Notes: a model not told the origin generated them from the sequence alone. Shown: positions 9,454-18,507, counted from the stretch's first letter. The stretch is DNA of 64,000 nucleotides from Chitinophaga lutea (GCF_003813775.1 NZ_RPDH01000002.1:372001-436000), one strand, 5' to 3'. Numbers and translations: made by a program.

Positions 9454-9786
9454 ATGAAAGGTACAAACCTCGGAGAATTCGAAGAACTGGTGCTGCTCAC
9501 CGTTGCGGCATTGATAAACGAAGCATATAGCGTAGCGATATGCGACGAGCTCTCGGACCATACCGGCCGTTCAGTGAAACTTGGCGTGGTGCACGCGGTG
9601 CTCAACCGTCTCGAAGAGAAGGGGCTGGTGAAAAGCGAGCTGGGCGAAGCAACGAAGGCCCGTGGCGGTAAACGTAAAAGATTCTATCAACTCACGATGC
9701 AGGGAAAGGCGGCACTGGTCAGCGCCAAATCGATGCGCGACCAGCTGTGGGCACGGATACCGTCGCTTGGCTGGGAAAACATGTAG
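9454..9786 (+). CDS. PadR-family transcriptional regulator
   Basis: Winged-helix repressor of 110 residues. The PadR hallmark N-terminus is clear (LGEFEELVLLTVAALINEAYSV), followed by the recognition helix and wing (VKLGVVHAVLNRLEEKGLVKSE and RGGKRKRFYQLTMQGKAAL). It is a short single-domain PadR without a long C-terminal dimerisation helix. The permease gene starts 1 base after its stop, a tight two-gene unit very common in Bacteroidota. The inverted repeat at 9404-9433 is the likely binding site. The inducing signal is not known. Confidence 0.92.
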   Translation: MKGTNLGEFEELVLLTVAALINEAYSVAICDELSDHTGRSVKLGVVHAVLNRLEEKGLVKSELGEATKARGGKRKRFYQLTMQGKAALVSAKSMRDQLWARIPSLGWENM

Positions 9787-9787
9787 C

Positions 9788-12436
9788 ATGAAAGAAGAAC
9801 GGCAACACCACCCGCCCGCCTGGGCGCAGCGTTTTGTGGAATGGTACTGTAAGCCCGCGCTCGTGGAGGATCTTACGGGGGACCTCAACGAATGTTTTGA
9901 GCGGAACGTGCGAACCATCGGGCCACGCCGTGCGAAGCTGATCTACATCATTGATGCCTTCAAATTCTTCAGAAGCTATACGGTACGGAAATCAATATTT
10001 GTCAACCTTTTTATGAACCGGATCATGATCGGAAGCTACGTTAAAACATCAGGGCGCAACCTCATGCGCAACAAGCTGTTCTCATTCATCAATATCCTTG
10101 GCCTGGCCATCAGTATGTCCGTCGGGTTATTGCTGATCGCGTTTGTGCTCGACCTGCGTTCGTACGACAGGTTCCACCAAAACGGCGAGCGGATCTACCG
10201 CATCACCAACGTACTGACCTCCAACAGCGAAGAGAACGGCAAGTTTGCGACCACCTCCGTAAAAACGGGACAGCTCATCCGGGAGAAGGTGAACGGCATC
10301 GAGGAAGTGACGATCATGCGCAACAACTTTTCGGGCGATGCGAAGGTGGGCGACAATGTTCTTCCCATCACCGGTTTCTGGGCGGAGCCATCGTTGTTCA
10401 GGGTTTTCACCTTCCCGATGATGGAAGGCAACCCGGCAACGGCACTGAAAGATCCCTATTCGGTCGTTCTCACGGAAACGGCGGCAAGGAAGCTGTTCGG
10501 TAACCAGGCCGCGCTCGGCAAGGCCATCACGGTGGACACGCTCGTGTACCAGGTGACCGGTATCATGAAAGACGTTCCCTTCTTTTCGCACATCAGTTTC
10601 GAAGCGCTGGTATCATTGTCCACGGCCGAACAAACCCATAAAGGCGATAAACATTTTGCCGACTGGACCAACATGTGGTCCAACTCCGTTTACATCCTGC
10701 CATCGGAAAATGCCGACATGGCTGCCATCCGCTCGCAGCTCGGCGCGCTTGCCAGGGAGGAGAATCTCGCCGAAGAAAATACCAGCATCCAGCTCGAACT
10801 GCTTCCTTTGTACAACATCGTGGTGGGAGAGAGCCTCCGTCAATCTGAAGGCGGCCCAGGGTTCGCGGGCCCTCACATGCCCCCGATCGTGCTCTGGATA
10901 CTCGGCGGGCTGGCATTTGTGGTGATACTGTCCGCCTGTTTCAACTATACCAATCTGTCGATAGCGCGCGCCATGCGCCGCATCAGGGAAATAGGCCTTC
11001 GCAAGGCGATCGGCGCCGGAAAGAGCCAGGTGCGGCTGCAGTTCCTGGCCGAGGCGGTCATGATCTCCCTGGCGGCCCTGCTGCTTTCATTCCTCCTGTT
11101 TCTCGCCCTGCGCCCGCTGCTGATCAACATGGCCCCGGAGATGCAACGCACGGTGAAACTCGATCTCACGCCAGCCATGGTTGTGGCCTTCATCGTTTTT
11201 TCAGTCGCCGTGGGAGTTGTTGCCGGCTTCATGCCCGCGATATTCTTTTCGAAAATCAGCCCCATCAATGCCTTCGGGAATGTCGCCTCGGTGAAAATGT
11301 TCAAATACCTCACGCTGAGGCGCGCTTTGGTGGTGCTGCAATACACGGTTACACTGATCTTCATTACCACCACCGCCGTCGGCTACGTGCAGTATAAGAA
11401 CATCCTGGCATTCGACCTGGGGTTCAGCACTACCAACATCCTGAACATCAACATGCAGGACAATAAACCCGACGCGATGCTCAAGGAACTCCGCGAGATG
11501 CCGGAGGTAACCGCACTGTCCAGATCGCTGATCACCACCGGGGTAGGGAACGCCTGGGGCGGCAATATGAAATACAAAGATTCGCGGGATTCCGCGCTGG
11601 TGATGACCAACCATGTTGACGAAAATTATTTGCCGCTGCATGACTATAAACTCATAGCCGGAGGGAATTTTATCGCCCGGCCCGCCACAGCCGAGGCCGT
11701 AGGCGAGGTAATCGTCAACCAGCAGGTTGTAAAGCGGTTCAACATCGGTTCCGGCAACCCCGAGAAAGCGATCGGGGAGGAGATCACCCTGAACGGGCGC
11801 AAACTGACCATTGTCGGCGTCATGCAGGACTTTCACTATGGCAAGGTGGAGAACCTCATCGGGCCGGTAGCCTTCACGTTCTGGACACCCGGCGACAGGG
11901 CCATCATCAGCGCCAAAATACAAAGCGCCGACATGCCGGGCACCCTGGCCAAAATTGAGTCCACCTGGAAGAAGATCGATCGTGTTCATCCGTTTATGGC
12001 CGAATTCTATGACGAAGAAATAGAAGAAGCGTACAGCGAATTTTCCACCATGATCAAGATCATCGGGTTCCTGTCGTTCCTGGCTATTTCCATCGCATCC
12101 ATGGGGTTGTTCGGCATGGTGGTGTTCACCACGGAAACAAGACTGAAGGAAATCGGCATCCGGAAAGTGATGGGCGCCAGTGCCGGCAACCTTATTTTCC
12201 TGCTGAGCCGCGGGTTCCTGTTCCTCCTGTCCGTATCGGCGCTCATTGCCCTGCCGGCGACTTACCTCTTTTTCAGAACCGTTGTGCTTCCTCATTTCCC
12301 TTATCACACGCCCGTGCAAGTCACCGAACTGACCGTTGGCTTGCTCGCGGTATTGCTGATCGCTTTCATGATGATCGGATCGCAAACGTTGAAGGCGGCG
12401 AGGAGCAACCCGGTGGCGGTGCTGAAGAGTGAATAG
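9788..12436 (+). CDS. FtsX/MacB-type ABC permease with N-terminal prefix domain
   Basis: Large inner-membrane permease of 882 residues of the kind with two FtsX domains and no ATPase in the same operon. Residues 1-75 (PPAWAQRFVEWYCKP, EDLTGDLNECFE) form the prefix domain that in this family goes with a PadR partner. Then come a first membrane helix (about 97-122), a MacB-like periplasmic domain, three helices of FtsX domain one (from about 372, with the RIREIGLRKAIGA coupling motif), and a second periplasmic domain and FtsX domain (RLKEIGIRKVMGAS near the C-terminus). The start at 9788 is 1 base after the PadR stop; a longer open frame from 9662 would overlap PadR and is rejected. The partner ATPase must be encoded elsewhere; substrate unknown. 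Confidence 0.9.
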   Translation: MKEERQHHPPAWAQRFVEWYCKPALVEDLTGDLNECFERNVRTIGPRRAKLIYIIDAFKFFRSYTVRKSIFVNLFMNRIMIGSYVKTSGRNLMRNKLFSFINILGLAISMSVGLLLIAFVLDLRSYDRFHQNGERIYRITNVLTSNSEENGKFATTSVKTGQLIREKVNGIEEVTIMRNNFSGDAKVGDNVLPITGFWAEPSLFRVFTFPMMEGNPATALKDPYSVVLTETAARKLFGNQAALGKAITVDTLVYQVTGIMKDVPFFSHISFEALVSLSTAEQTHKGDKHFADWTNMWSNSVYILPSENADMAAIRSQLGALAREENLAEENTSIQLELLPLYNIVVGESLRQSEGGPGFAGPHMPPIVLWILGGLAFVVILSACFNYTNLSIARAMRRIREIGLRKAIGAGKSQVRLQFLAEAVMISLAALLLSFLLFLALRPLLINMAPEMQRTVKLDLTPAMVVAFIVFSVAVGVVAGFMPAIFFSKISPINAFGNVASVKMFKYLTLRRALVVLQYTVTLIFITTTAVGYVQYKNILAFDLGFSTTNILNINMQDNKPDAMLKELREMPEVTALSRSLITTGVGNAWGGNMKYKDSRDSALVMTNHVDENYLPLHDYKLIAGGNFIARPATAEAVGEVIVNQQVVKRFNIGSGNPEKAIGEEITLNGRKLTIVGVMQDFHYGKVENLIGPVAFTFWTPGDRAIISAKIQSADMPGTLAKIESTWKKIDRVHPFMAEFYDEEIEEAYSEFSTMIKIIGFLSFLAISIASMGLFGMVVFTTETRLKEIGIRKVMGASAGNLIFLLSRGFLFLLSVSALIALPATYLFFRTVVLPHFPYHTPVQVTELTVGLLAVLLIAFMMIGSQTLKAARSNPVAVLKSE

Positions 12437-12534
12437 GGGTAGCAGGTTTCTGTCATCCATGGCAATTTAATTTTACACCGTGGTATTGGGGTGCTGGTGC
12501 GCAAAAGTGCGGAATGAATGCCGTATTGCCCGCT

Positions 12535-12566
12535 CTTGCAATAGAGCCGTCCATATTTTACTTTTG
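12535..12566 (+). promoter_or_regulatory. Bacteroidota-type promoter for the 64-aa gene
   Basis: TACTTTTG at 12559-12566 fits the -7 consensus TAnnTTTG; CTTG at 12535-12538 is a plausible -33 element 20 bases upstream. The ATG of the small membrane protein is 48 bases further on. Confidence 0.5.
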
Positions 12567-12613
12567 CATCGACATCAATGATAACAGGCACGATACTTAA
12601 ACATTAAAAACTC

Positions 12614-12808
12614 ATGAGCAATAAAAAAGGACTGCCGTTCCCATTCATAATTGTAGCAATCATTGTAGGATGTGCCATTTATAAGCAGTTTGATTTCAAA
12701 ACCTTAAAATTCGAGAATACAGCATTAGCTATCATATATATCCTGACCTTCCTTTTGTCTGTTTTCGTGCTTGTCAGGAGCATTATCGGGAACAGGGAAG
12801 AAAAATAA
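12614..12808 (+). CDS. Small two-helix membrane protein
   Basis: Not recognised. The 64-residue product has two hydrophobic segments (about 9-26 and 36-56) and a charged tail (GNREEK), so it is probably an inner-membrane protein. It has its own candidate promoter and is followed by a perfect 12-bp hairpin, which supports a real monocistronic gene despite its size. Confidence 0.6.
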   Translation: MSNKKGLPFPFIIVAIIVGCAIYKQFDFKTLKFENTALAIIYILTFLLSVFVLVRSIIGNREEK

Positions 12809-12838
12809 CAGGATATACCAACACCTGTTAAATGCGAT

Positions 12839-12868
12839 AATCCGCGCAGACGGTGATCTGCGCGGATT
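12839..12868 (+). terminator. Perfect 12-bp hairpin, probable terminator
   Basis: AATCCGCGCAGA (12839-12850), loop CGGTGA, TCTGCGCGGATT (12857-12868). The stem is perfect, but the following T-run is short, so it could also be an mRNA-stabilising hairpin. It lies 30 bases after the 64-aa gene. Confidence 0.6.
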
Positions 12869-12953
12869 TAATCGGATAGGCTTTCGTTTCCGCAATCCCG
12901 ATATGACACTTTAGCCGGTGTATCTCCCCAAAAAATACCTGTTCAATTTCCGG

Positions 12954-12984
12954 TTGCAGGCGGGAATTCGTGTCGGTAATTTTG
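12954..12984 (+). promoter_or_regulatory. Bacteroidota-type promoter for the MFS gene
   Basis: TAATTTTG at 12977-12984 matches TAnnTTTG; TTG at 12954-12956 lies 20 bases upstream as the -33 element. The MFS start codon is 38 bases downstream. Confidence 0.5.
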
Positions 12985-13022
12985 GCCCTCACTTAATTCT
13001 CAACTAAATACCCGAAACATTT

Positions 13023-14450
13023 ATGACTGGTAATCCATATTCCAGGTGGCTGGTGCTGCTTGTGATCCTGACAGCGCCGTTGCTGTATGTGATCGATATT
13101 TTCATCATCAATATTTCCATTCCAACCATCCAATCGAGCCTGGGAGGCACTCAGGGAGAGATGCAGCTGGTAATCGCAGGATATCTGCTGGGCAGCGCCT
13201 GTTTCCTGATCATCGGCGGAAGGGCGGGTGATTACCTGGGCAGAAAAAAAATATTCTTTTGGGGAATGCTTTTCTTCACTGTCGCCTCCTGCGTCTGTGG
13301 CATGGCGCAAACGATGCAGCAACTGAATATCGCGCGGTTCCTGCAGGGAGTCAGTTCCGCGTTCATGGTCACCCAATCCATCGCGCTGATCCAGGAACTG
13401 TTCCCTGAGCAAAAGCAGCGTGCAAAAGCCATTGGATGGTATGGCATTACACTGAGCATTGCCGCCATTATCGGGCAGATCCTCGGCGGCTACCTCGCTG
13501 AGGTAAAAACAGCCATTGAAGGATGGCGGCTGATCTTTTTTATCAATGTGCCTGTCGGCATCACGGCGCTGTGGGCCATCCGGAAGTATTTACCGGAAAC
13601 CAAAAGAGAAACCGGCATCGGTTTCGACTATTCAGGGGCTTTGCTGCTGATGTGCGGGCTCGGCAGCTTTATCTATGCCATTACGGAAGGAAGGGAACGT
13701 GGCTGGCCCGCATGGAGTATTGTATTGCTGCTTTCCGGCAGCATCACCATGGTCAGTTTCTTTTACAACCAGAAAAAGAAGACCGCCGCCGGCAGGCATC
13801 CGCTGATGGATACGCAACTGTTCAAAAACAGGCATTTCATTCTCGGTTTGTTATCCGTGCTTTTCCATTTTATGTTCCATACGGCCTACCTGCTAATAGT
13901 AGCGGTATATCTTCAGAATGGGCTGGGGCTCTCCGCGCTGGCATGCGGCCTCTATTTCGTTCCACATGCCATCCTTTTTATGGGAAGTTCCATACTGGCC
14001 TCGAAACTGCTTACAACTTACGGTAAAAATGTTCTGCTTGCCGGATTGCTGATCATCTTCATCAGTTTTGTATTGCAGATAAAAATGTTCACTACGGAAA
14101 GCCAGCCCTTGCTGAACATGCTGCTCATCGGGATATATGGCCTGGGCAACGGGATGGTGCTTCCGTTTTTGTTGAATATAGTGCTGGACAACATCCCGGC
14201 CCGCCATGCAGGGGTATCGGCCGGTATTTTTTCCACCTTTCAGCAAATTGCTTCGGCGCTCGGCATCTGCATTATCGGAGGACTTTTCTATAATTCGGTT
14301 TTTCAGGAAACGGGCGCTGCTTACAAAGTTGCCCTCGATAATGGCCTTATTGCCGGTATCGTTTGTATGATGATTGTTGCCTGCATGTTGTTTTCGCTTC
14401 CTGCCAGCCGCCAGGGGGAGGGACGCGCTAATGCGGTTTCCTTTGAATAG
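13023..14450 (+). CDS. MFS transporter, DHA2 (EmrB/QacA) type
   Basis: Proton-coupled drug or metabolite exporter of the inner membrane, 475 residues, with the helix count of a 14-span DHA2 member. The family signature is clear: DIFIINISIPTIQSSLGG in helix 1, motif A GGRAGDYLGRKK after helix 2, an RFLQGVSSAFM stretch, and GQILGGYLA in motif C. The late DNIPARHAGVSAGIFSTFQQ segment is also typical. No EmrA-like adaptor or outer-membrane channel adjoins it, so it probably acts alone. The export substrate cannot be deduced. Confidence 0.9.
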   Translation: MTGNPYSRWLVLLVILTAPLLYVIDIFIINISIPTIQSSLGGTQGEMQLVIAGYLLGSACFLIIGGRAGDYLGRKKIFFWGMLFFTVASCVCGMAQTMQQLNIARFLQGVSSAFMVTQSIALIQELFPEQKQRAKAIGWYGITLSIAAIIGQILGGYLAEVKTAIEGWRLIFFINVPVGITALWAIRKYLPETKRETGIGFDYSGALLLMCGLGSFIYAITEGRERGWPAWSIVLLLSGSITMVSFFYNQKKKTAAGRHPLMDTQLFKNRHFILGLLSVLFHFMFHTAYLLIVAVYLQNGLGLSALACGLYFVPHAILFMGSSILASKLLTTYGKNVLLAGLLIIFISFVLQIKMFTTESQPLLNMLLIGIYGLGNGMVLPFLLNIVLDNIPARHAGVSAGIFSTFQQIASALGICIIGGLFYNSVFQETGAAYKVALDNGLIAGIVCMMIVACMLFSLPASRQGEGRANAVSFE

Positions 14451-14485
14451 GGACGCAAGAGGAGAGGAGATCAAACGGATACACA

Positions 14486-14518
14486 TTTGGAGGGTTGAAT
14501 AAAAAACCAATAAATTTG
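14486..14518 (+). promoter_or_regulatory. Bacteroidota-type promoter for the NTF2-like gene
   Basis: TAAATTTG at 14511-14518 matches TAnnTTTG and TTTG at 14486-14489 matches the -33 element, 21 bases apart. The ATG at 14531 is only 12 bases downstream, so the leader would be very short. Confidence 0.6.
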
Positions 14519-14530
14519 TGGCAAAAAATT

Positions 14531-14914
14531 ATGAAAACTCTGGCAAGTGAAGTAGGTATAGAAGAGGAAAAACATCTCATCCTGCTTACGCTTAACGATT
14601 ATCTTCAAGGACGTCCGGTAAAAGACATCGAAAGGCTCCGGGGAGCATTTCACCCCGATTCACATATCAGGACCATCATAGATGGAAAGTTGGTTCAGTG
14701 GACACTGCCGCAATACCTCGACCTGGTTGCCGAAGCAACCATACAGGAATGCCAACCCAAACTCCTTTCATACACCTGGGATGGAGACACAGGAGCTGCC
14801 CACGTACAATTGACCTTTGCCACCTTCCGGTTCATTGACCGGTTTAACCTGGTAAAGTTAGACGGGAAATGGCTGATCGTGGATAAGGTCTCCTATCGGC
14901 AGGAATTGCCGTGA
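14531..14914 (+). CDS. NTF2-like / putative lumazine-binding family protein
   Basis: Small cone-fold protein of 127 residues resembling the Lumazine_bd_2 branch of the NTF2 superfamily: a first helix (EEKHLILLTLNDYLQG), the RLRGAFHPDSHIRTI segment, a helix with WTLPQYLDLV, then strands ending FNLVKLDGKWLIVDKVSY. Members are mostly uncharacterised small-ligand binders or accessory proteins. The ATG at 14531 is preferred over an in-frame alternative at 14495 because the promoter -7 element (14511-14518) would lie inside the longer form. Confidence 0.75.
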   Translation: MKTLASEVGIEEEKHLILLTLNDYLQGRPVKDIERLRGAFHPDSHIRTIIDGKLVQWTLPQYLDLVAEATIQECQPKLLSYTWDGDTGAAHVQLTFATFRFIDRFNLVKLDGKWLIVDKVSYRQELP

Positions 14915-14991
14915 GGGGTGGTTGGGCAGGAAGTTACCGGTCTGCAGCAACACCTGATAAATAGTGAATGTATGCTGAAGCAAATCCAAAC

Positions 14992-15030
14992 AAGAAACCC
15001 GCGTAAATGCAGTATTTACGCGGGTTTCTT
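14992..15030. terminator. Strong bidirectional terminator between convergent genes
   Basis: A perfect 17-bp stem, AAGAAACCCGCGTAAAT (14992-15008) against 15014-15030, with a 5-base loop. A and T tracts flank both sides, so it can serve the NTF2-like gene on the plus strand and the lipoprotein gene on the minus strand. Confidence 0.85.
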
Positions 15031-15161
15031 AATTTCATTTACTCTTTCCTGAGCTTTTTCCGAGACCCGGCCACGAGATTTAAAATTCCAGCGGAACCCG
15101 CCACAGGAGGAGAGAAGTACTTACCCGATATCGACAGGCCCCGAAAAAGGCAGCAACCACA

Positions 15162-16217
15162 TCATTCCACCTGCTGCTGCTTCAGCAGTTCGTTGCCGGC
15201 CTGCCTGTTCTTCAGCAAATTGATGTACTTCAGCGCAAGACGATTGTTATATTCCTCGTAGGCTTTCTGCGACCATTTGATCGCAAGGTCCAGCTCTCCG
15301 TTGATCTCACAGATGATCGCCATATTATAGCAGGCCCTGCCGGCCACGGTGTTGCTGGGATTCGTGGTCTCTTTCTTCCATAGCTCAGCGGCGCCGTCCC
15401 AGTTGCCGGTTTGCGCTTTACGCCGGGCGGTCCTGAAATTGTCTGTGCCTTTCACATAATAATCCCTGGTTACCCTGGTCCGGTAGGGAATAATCCGCAT
15501 GGCATAATGTTGCCCCGCCTGTGCGCCCACTTCCTTTACCGCCTCTTTGCGGTTGATCAATGCACCCGCGGCGGCGGCCGGGTTGATGCCTCTGCCGGAA
15601 AAAGTAATATCCCTGGAAAGGGGAAATTCATCCAGGATATTCCTGCTGGCGGGATCATAGATCCGCCAGCCTGTTTTGACACTGGTCAGCATGCTGGCCC
15701 GGTGCTCCAAGCCCGATACATTGCCCACCGGGGTTTTCAAGGAAACCGGTGCAGCGGCGTAGCTGATCTTGGAATCGGTGTCAAAAAGTTCCAGCGAGAA
15801 GAGGGCATCCACATGATGTTCCCGGCATATTTTATCTACGGTTTCCCAGGAGAGCGGCGCAGAGAAAAGTCCCGGGGCAGTGGTGGTCAAATCCAGCTCG
15901 CCCAGCTCTTTTACCTCACTGAAACGGTTGTTCTTCAGCAGTTCGCCGGCAAGCCCGCTCACGCTGCTTTGTGCCCCTTCCTTGTCCAGCTGCGCCCCCT
16001 CCAGGCTGAATATCTTGTCAACGACGTCTACCGCCTTATGCTGTGCCGTGATGGTGGTCCTGTTCAGCACGCCGGGACTTTTAACATAGGACGGTATGGT
16101 CACAGGCGCCGGTTTCAATACATTAATGTAAACCAGCTCGGTAGATTTGCAGGAACTGAACGTGGCCGCTGCTAAAGTGATGAAAAGCAGGTTTTTCAGG
16201 TATGTTTTCGTAGTCAT
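15162..16217 (-). CDS. DUF6340-like lipoprotein
   Basis: Periplasm- or outer-membrane-facing lipoprotein of 351 residues. The signal peptide ends in a lipobox (TFSSCKSTE). The body has a large alpha/beta domain (LVYINVLKPAPVTIPSYVKS, then HHVDALFSLELFDT) and a TPR-like C-terminus (AGRACYNMAIICEINGELDLAIKWSQKAYEEY). This layout matches the Bacteroidota lipoprotein family I know as DUF6340, whose function is unknown. The ATG at 16217 places the hydrophobic core correctly; the ATG at 16235 adds six residues. Confidence 0.75.
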   Translation of the reverse strand: MTTKTYLKNLLFITLAAATFSSCKSTELVYINVLKPAPVTIPSYVKSPGVLNRTTITAQHKAVDVVDKIFSLEGAQLDKEGAQSSVSGLAGELLKNNRFSEVKELGELDLTTTAPGLFSAPLSWETVDKICREHHVDALFSLELFDTDSKISYAAAPVSLKTPVGNVSGLEHRASMLTSVKTGWRIYDPASRNILDEFPLSRDITFSGRGINPAAAAGALINRKEAVKEVGAQAGQHYAMRIIPYRTRVTRDYYVKGTDNFRTARRKAQTGNWDGAAELWKKETTNPSNTVAGRACYNMAIICEINGELDLAIKWSQKAYEEYNNRLALKYINLLKNRQAGNELLKQQQVE

Positions 16218-16417
16218 AGGTGGTGATTGATGCAATGAGTGCCTCTCGTTTAACCAGTGCTCACCCTAAAGTTACATATAATAAAATCAACATACAACTA
16301 TTCCCTCCCTGCATATAATGTATTTTCTCTTCACCAAGGATTATCAAAAGCGGGATATAGCTGTTTGTCTTCACTGCTGCTACGAATCATGCAAGGTGAA
16401 TTCAGGGCGAGACAATT

Positions 16418-17020
16418 TTAGATTTTTTTATGCGCTTTTAAATCCAATACATCTAAAACCTTGGGTGAAACTTTCAAATCGGACCGGAACTTTAAAACAC
16501 CCTTTATGAAATGTCTTTTTAATTCTTTTCCATTGCGTATTGAAAATGGGGTATTGAATACAATAGCTTTATAAATTATTGTGTTGCTGGAGCTATCGAA
16601 ATAATATACACAAATATCAAAACCTGCATCTTCACCCTCCGACAAAACCACATCATAATTTTTCTGATCGGGATTTGGGTGTAAAGACGCAAAAGTCAGG
16701 GACTCAACAATTATTTCATTATTACAATGGTGCAAACCATTTTGATCAACTACTACTTTGGTAATGTTACTTTTACTGGTAATAATTGTATCCTTTAATA
16801 CCGCATATACCAAAAAGGATAAAAGAGTTACGGATAGTATTACAGAAGAAATTTTAAATTCAACAGATATTTTTACGGATTCAATAATAATTATCTCCAA
16901 ATAAATTATTCCTGCAATTGCACTCGCAAAAATAAATGCTCCTAAAGCCCTTGCTATAAAAGTTATCTTCTTTGATTTTAATGATTTTATTTTGGCAAAT
17001 TCATTATGCTGAGCATCCAT
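16418..17020 (-). CDS. Hypothetical two-helix membrane protein, AT-rich
   Basis: Not recognised. The 200-residue product has a charged N-terminus, two adjacent membrane helices (about 25-47 and 57-75) and a 120-residue soluble domain rich in beta-prone residues. The topology resembles small Bacteroidota membrane proteins with a PH-like cytoplasmic domain, but no motif proves it. Base composition is distinctly lower in GC than its neighbours, suggesting transfer. It stands alone, with no operon partner. Confidence 0.6.
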   Translation of the reverse strand: MDAQHNEFAKIKSLKSKKITFIARALGAFIFASAIAGIIYLEIIIIESVKISVEFKISSVILSVTLLSFLVYAVLKDTIITSKSNITKVVVDQNGLHHCNNEIIVESLTFASLHPNPDQKNYDVVLSEGEDAGFDICVYYFDSSSNTIIYKAIVFNTPFSIRNGKELKRHFIKGVLKFRSDLKVSPKVLDVLDLKAHKKI

Positions 17021-17386
17021 TCTTTGTTGGAAGTTAGAAATTACAAATTACAGTTATTGAAGTAAATTTAAGAAGGATAATTTATTATTCAGATTTTTGG
17101 AGTTGTTGAAGAATTTGAAAGGAATCTGATCAATAAAGGTCTAAAGCAGGTATAGAAGGCAGGATGGTATCATACCCGATGATTTTAGGCTTCGGCATTG
17201 AACGACCACTATCCACCTTGCCGCGTGGCCAGGAAGTATATGTATTACTTATTTTTTCTATCATTTTCACTGTTTCCCGGCATTGCGCGGCAAACAGCCG
17301 GAGCATTATCCCTATTTTACTAGATTAAATTCACGGATATGGGAATAGTGAGATTCGATACGATCGGGCGTCGAATGGGTCAAACG

Positions 17387-17411
17387 AAAAAAGCGCCATT
17401 GCTAGCGCCTT
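17387..17411 (-). terminator. Terminator-like hairpin, minus strand
   Basis: Read on the minus strand, AAGGCGC pairs with GCGCTTT (one G-T pair) and runs into six T. It would terminate the hydrolase gene, or an ancestral tRNA whose remnant lies directly upstream. Confidence 0.55.
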
Positions 17412-17460
17412 CTGTGATCCCTATGGTACATCGCTCGAACCACTCTTCCGACCAGCCTGG
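17412..17460 (-). other. Possible decayed tRNA 3' half
   Basis: Read on the minus strand the segment contains GTGGTTCGAGC and ends in GGGATCACA next to a terminator hairpin. The intact tRNA-Lys at 30791-30863 ends in GGGATCA after GGTTCGAGT and is also followed by a hairpin. The stems no longer pair here, so it is at best a relic or an attachment-site scar. Confidence 0.3.
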
Positions 17461-17488
17461 ATTAGCAGAAATTTGATTTCTACAATCA

Positions 17489-18415
17489 TTACACAAGATG
17501 TTCTTTAAAAAATGGAATAATTTGCTCCAGGGCTTTACCGGTAGCTGCCGCTCCGTCATACAAATCATAATGGCTTGCTCCCTGAACGACCTGAATGCTT
17601 TTCTGTTTTGAGGCGGCCTTATTAAACAGCTCAAACCCGTCCCTGTACGATCCAAACGCACCTACTTTATCGCCAACAACTATGTGCAGTGGTTGGGTAA
17701 GTAATAATTCCGCTAAATGGAACGCGTCAAAAGACATTGCTTTATCCAGACTGTCCACACGTAGATGGTTGGGAGAGTTCGGATGCTGCCCTCTCGGTGT
17801 CTGGTAATAATCAACTGCTTCTATGATATCAATATCATTTAACCCGGCAGCTTTTCTGTCTTCCTGTGAATTAGGTCTGTAAACTGTAATGGCAGGTTCG
17901 GCACCTCTTGCCTGTGCGGTACGTTGCCTGGCTATTCCCTCCAAGGTTTTTATAGCCGCATCGGCAGAAAAGTCTCCTTCGCGAAGCAAACGTCCATAAT
18001 TCGCGCCAACTACCGTTACTACCGCTCTGAACCTTCTTTCAGTCATTGCTGCATTTGCAGCGTAGCCACCGCCGCCACAAACACCCAAAACGCCGATCTT
18101 CTCTTCATCTATGAAGTTTAATGTAGCCAGGTAGTCTGCTGCACAACGAAAATCCTCTACGCGGATTGCAGGGTCTTCCAAAAATCTCACTTCTCCGCCG
18201 CTTTCTCCCTGATTGGATGCGTCAAAAGCCAGCGTGATAAATCCTGATTCCGCTAACGCCTTACCGTATATGCTTCCTGCTGTCTGCTCCTTGCAACTGC
18301 TTATGGGGTGCGCACAAACAATAGCCGGATATTTTTTTGTTTCATCAAAATCTTTCGGAAACTGTAAAATACCTGCCACATCCCAATTTCTGTTTTTGAA
18401 TTTTACTGCTTTCAT
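17489..18415 (-). CDS. Alpha/beta hydrolase with Cys at the nucleophile elbow
   Basis: Cytoplasmic hydrolase of 308 residues, in the broad group with dienelactone hydrolases and YcjY-like enzymes. The nucleophile elbow reads GVCGG (111-115), so Cys113 takes the place usually held by Ser, as in dienelactone hydrolase. A late GASHYDLYDG supplies the likely catalytic His; the aspartate is probably in the GDKVGAFGSY region. There is no signal peptide. An AraC regulator is encoded just upstream on the same strand, and a promoter with two GTTTAAA repeats lies between them, so the AraC protein probably controls it. Substrate not deducible. Confidence 0.82.
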   Translation of the reverse strand: MKAVKFKNRNWDVAGILQFPKDFDETKKYPAIVCAHPISSCKEQTAGSIYGKALAESGFITLAFDASNQGESGGEVRFLEDPAIRVEDFRCAADYLATLNFIDEEKIGVLGVCGGGGYAANAAMTERRFRAVVTVVGANYGRLLREGDFSADAAIKTLEGIARQRTAQARGAEPAITVYRPNSQEDRKAAGLNDIDIIEAVDYYQTPRGQHPNSPNHLRVDSLDKAMSFDAFHLAELLLTQPLHIVVGDKVGAFGSYRDGFELFNKAASKQKSIQVVQGASHYDLYDGAAATGKALEQIIPFFKEHLV

Positions 18416-18424
18416 TTCATTCGT

Positions 18425-18455
18425 GTTTAAATGTAGTTTAAACAGTACAAAGATA
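18425..18455 (-). promoter_or_regulatory. Promoter and direct repeats upstream of the hydrolase
   Basis: TATCTTTG on the minus strand (CAAAGATA at 18448-18455) fits TAnnTTTG. Between it and the start codon, GTTTAAA occurs twice (18425-18431 and 18436-18442) 11 bases apart, about one helical turn, as expected for an AraC-type direct-repeat site, though its downstream position would favour repression. Confidence 0.4.
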
Positions 18456-18507
18456 TTTTGACAGGCAGGCTTTAGGCTTACAGTAATTACGGGAAAGCTT
18501 TAAATAT

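Larger units (their letters stand above)
17021..17488. other. AT-rich intergenic region (468 bp) with tRNA-like remnant
   Basis: No convincing gene. It contains a minus-strand terminator-like hairpin (17387-17411) followed by a sequence resembling a decayed tRNA 3' half (17412-17460). The left 350 bases show nothing recognisable. Confidence 0.5.

Noticed and set aside
11201..12460. A 419-codon frame antisense to the permease
   Set aside because: Shadow of the FtsX-type permease, which has clear motifs on the plus strand.
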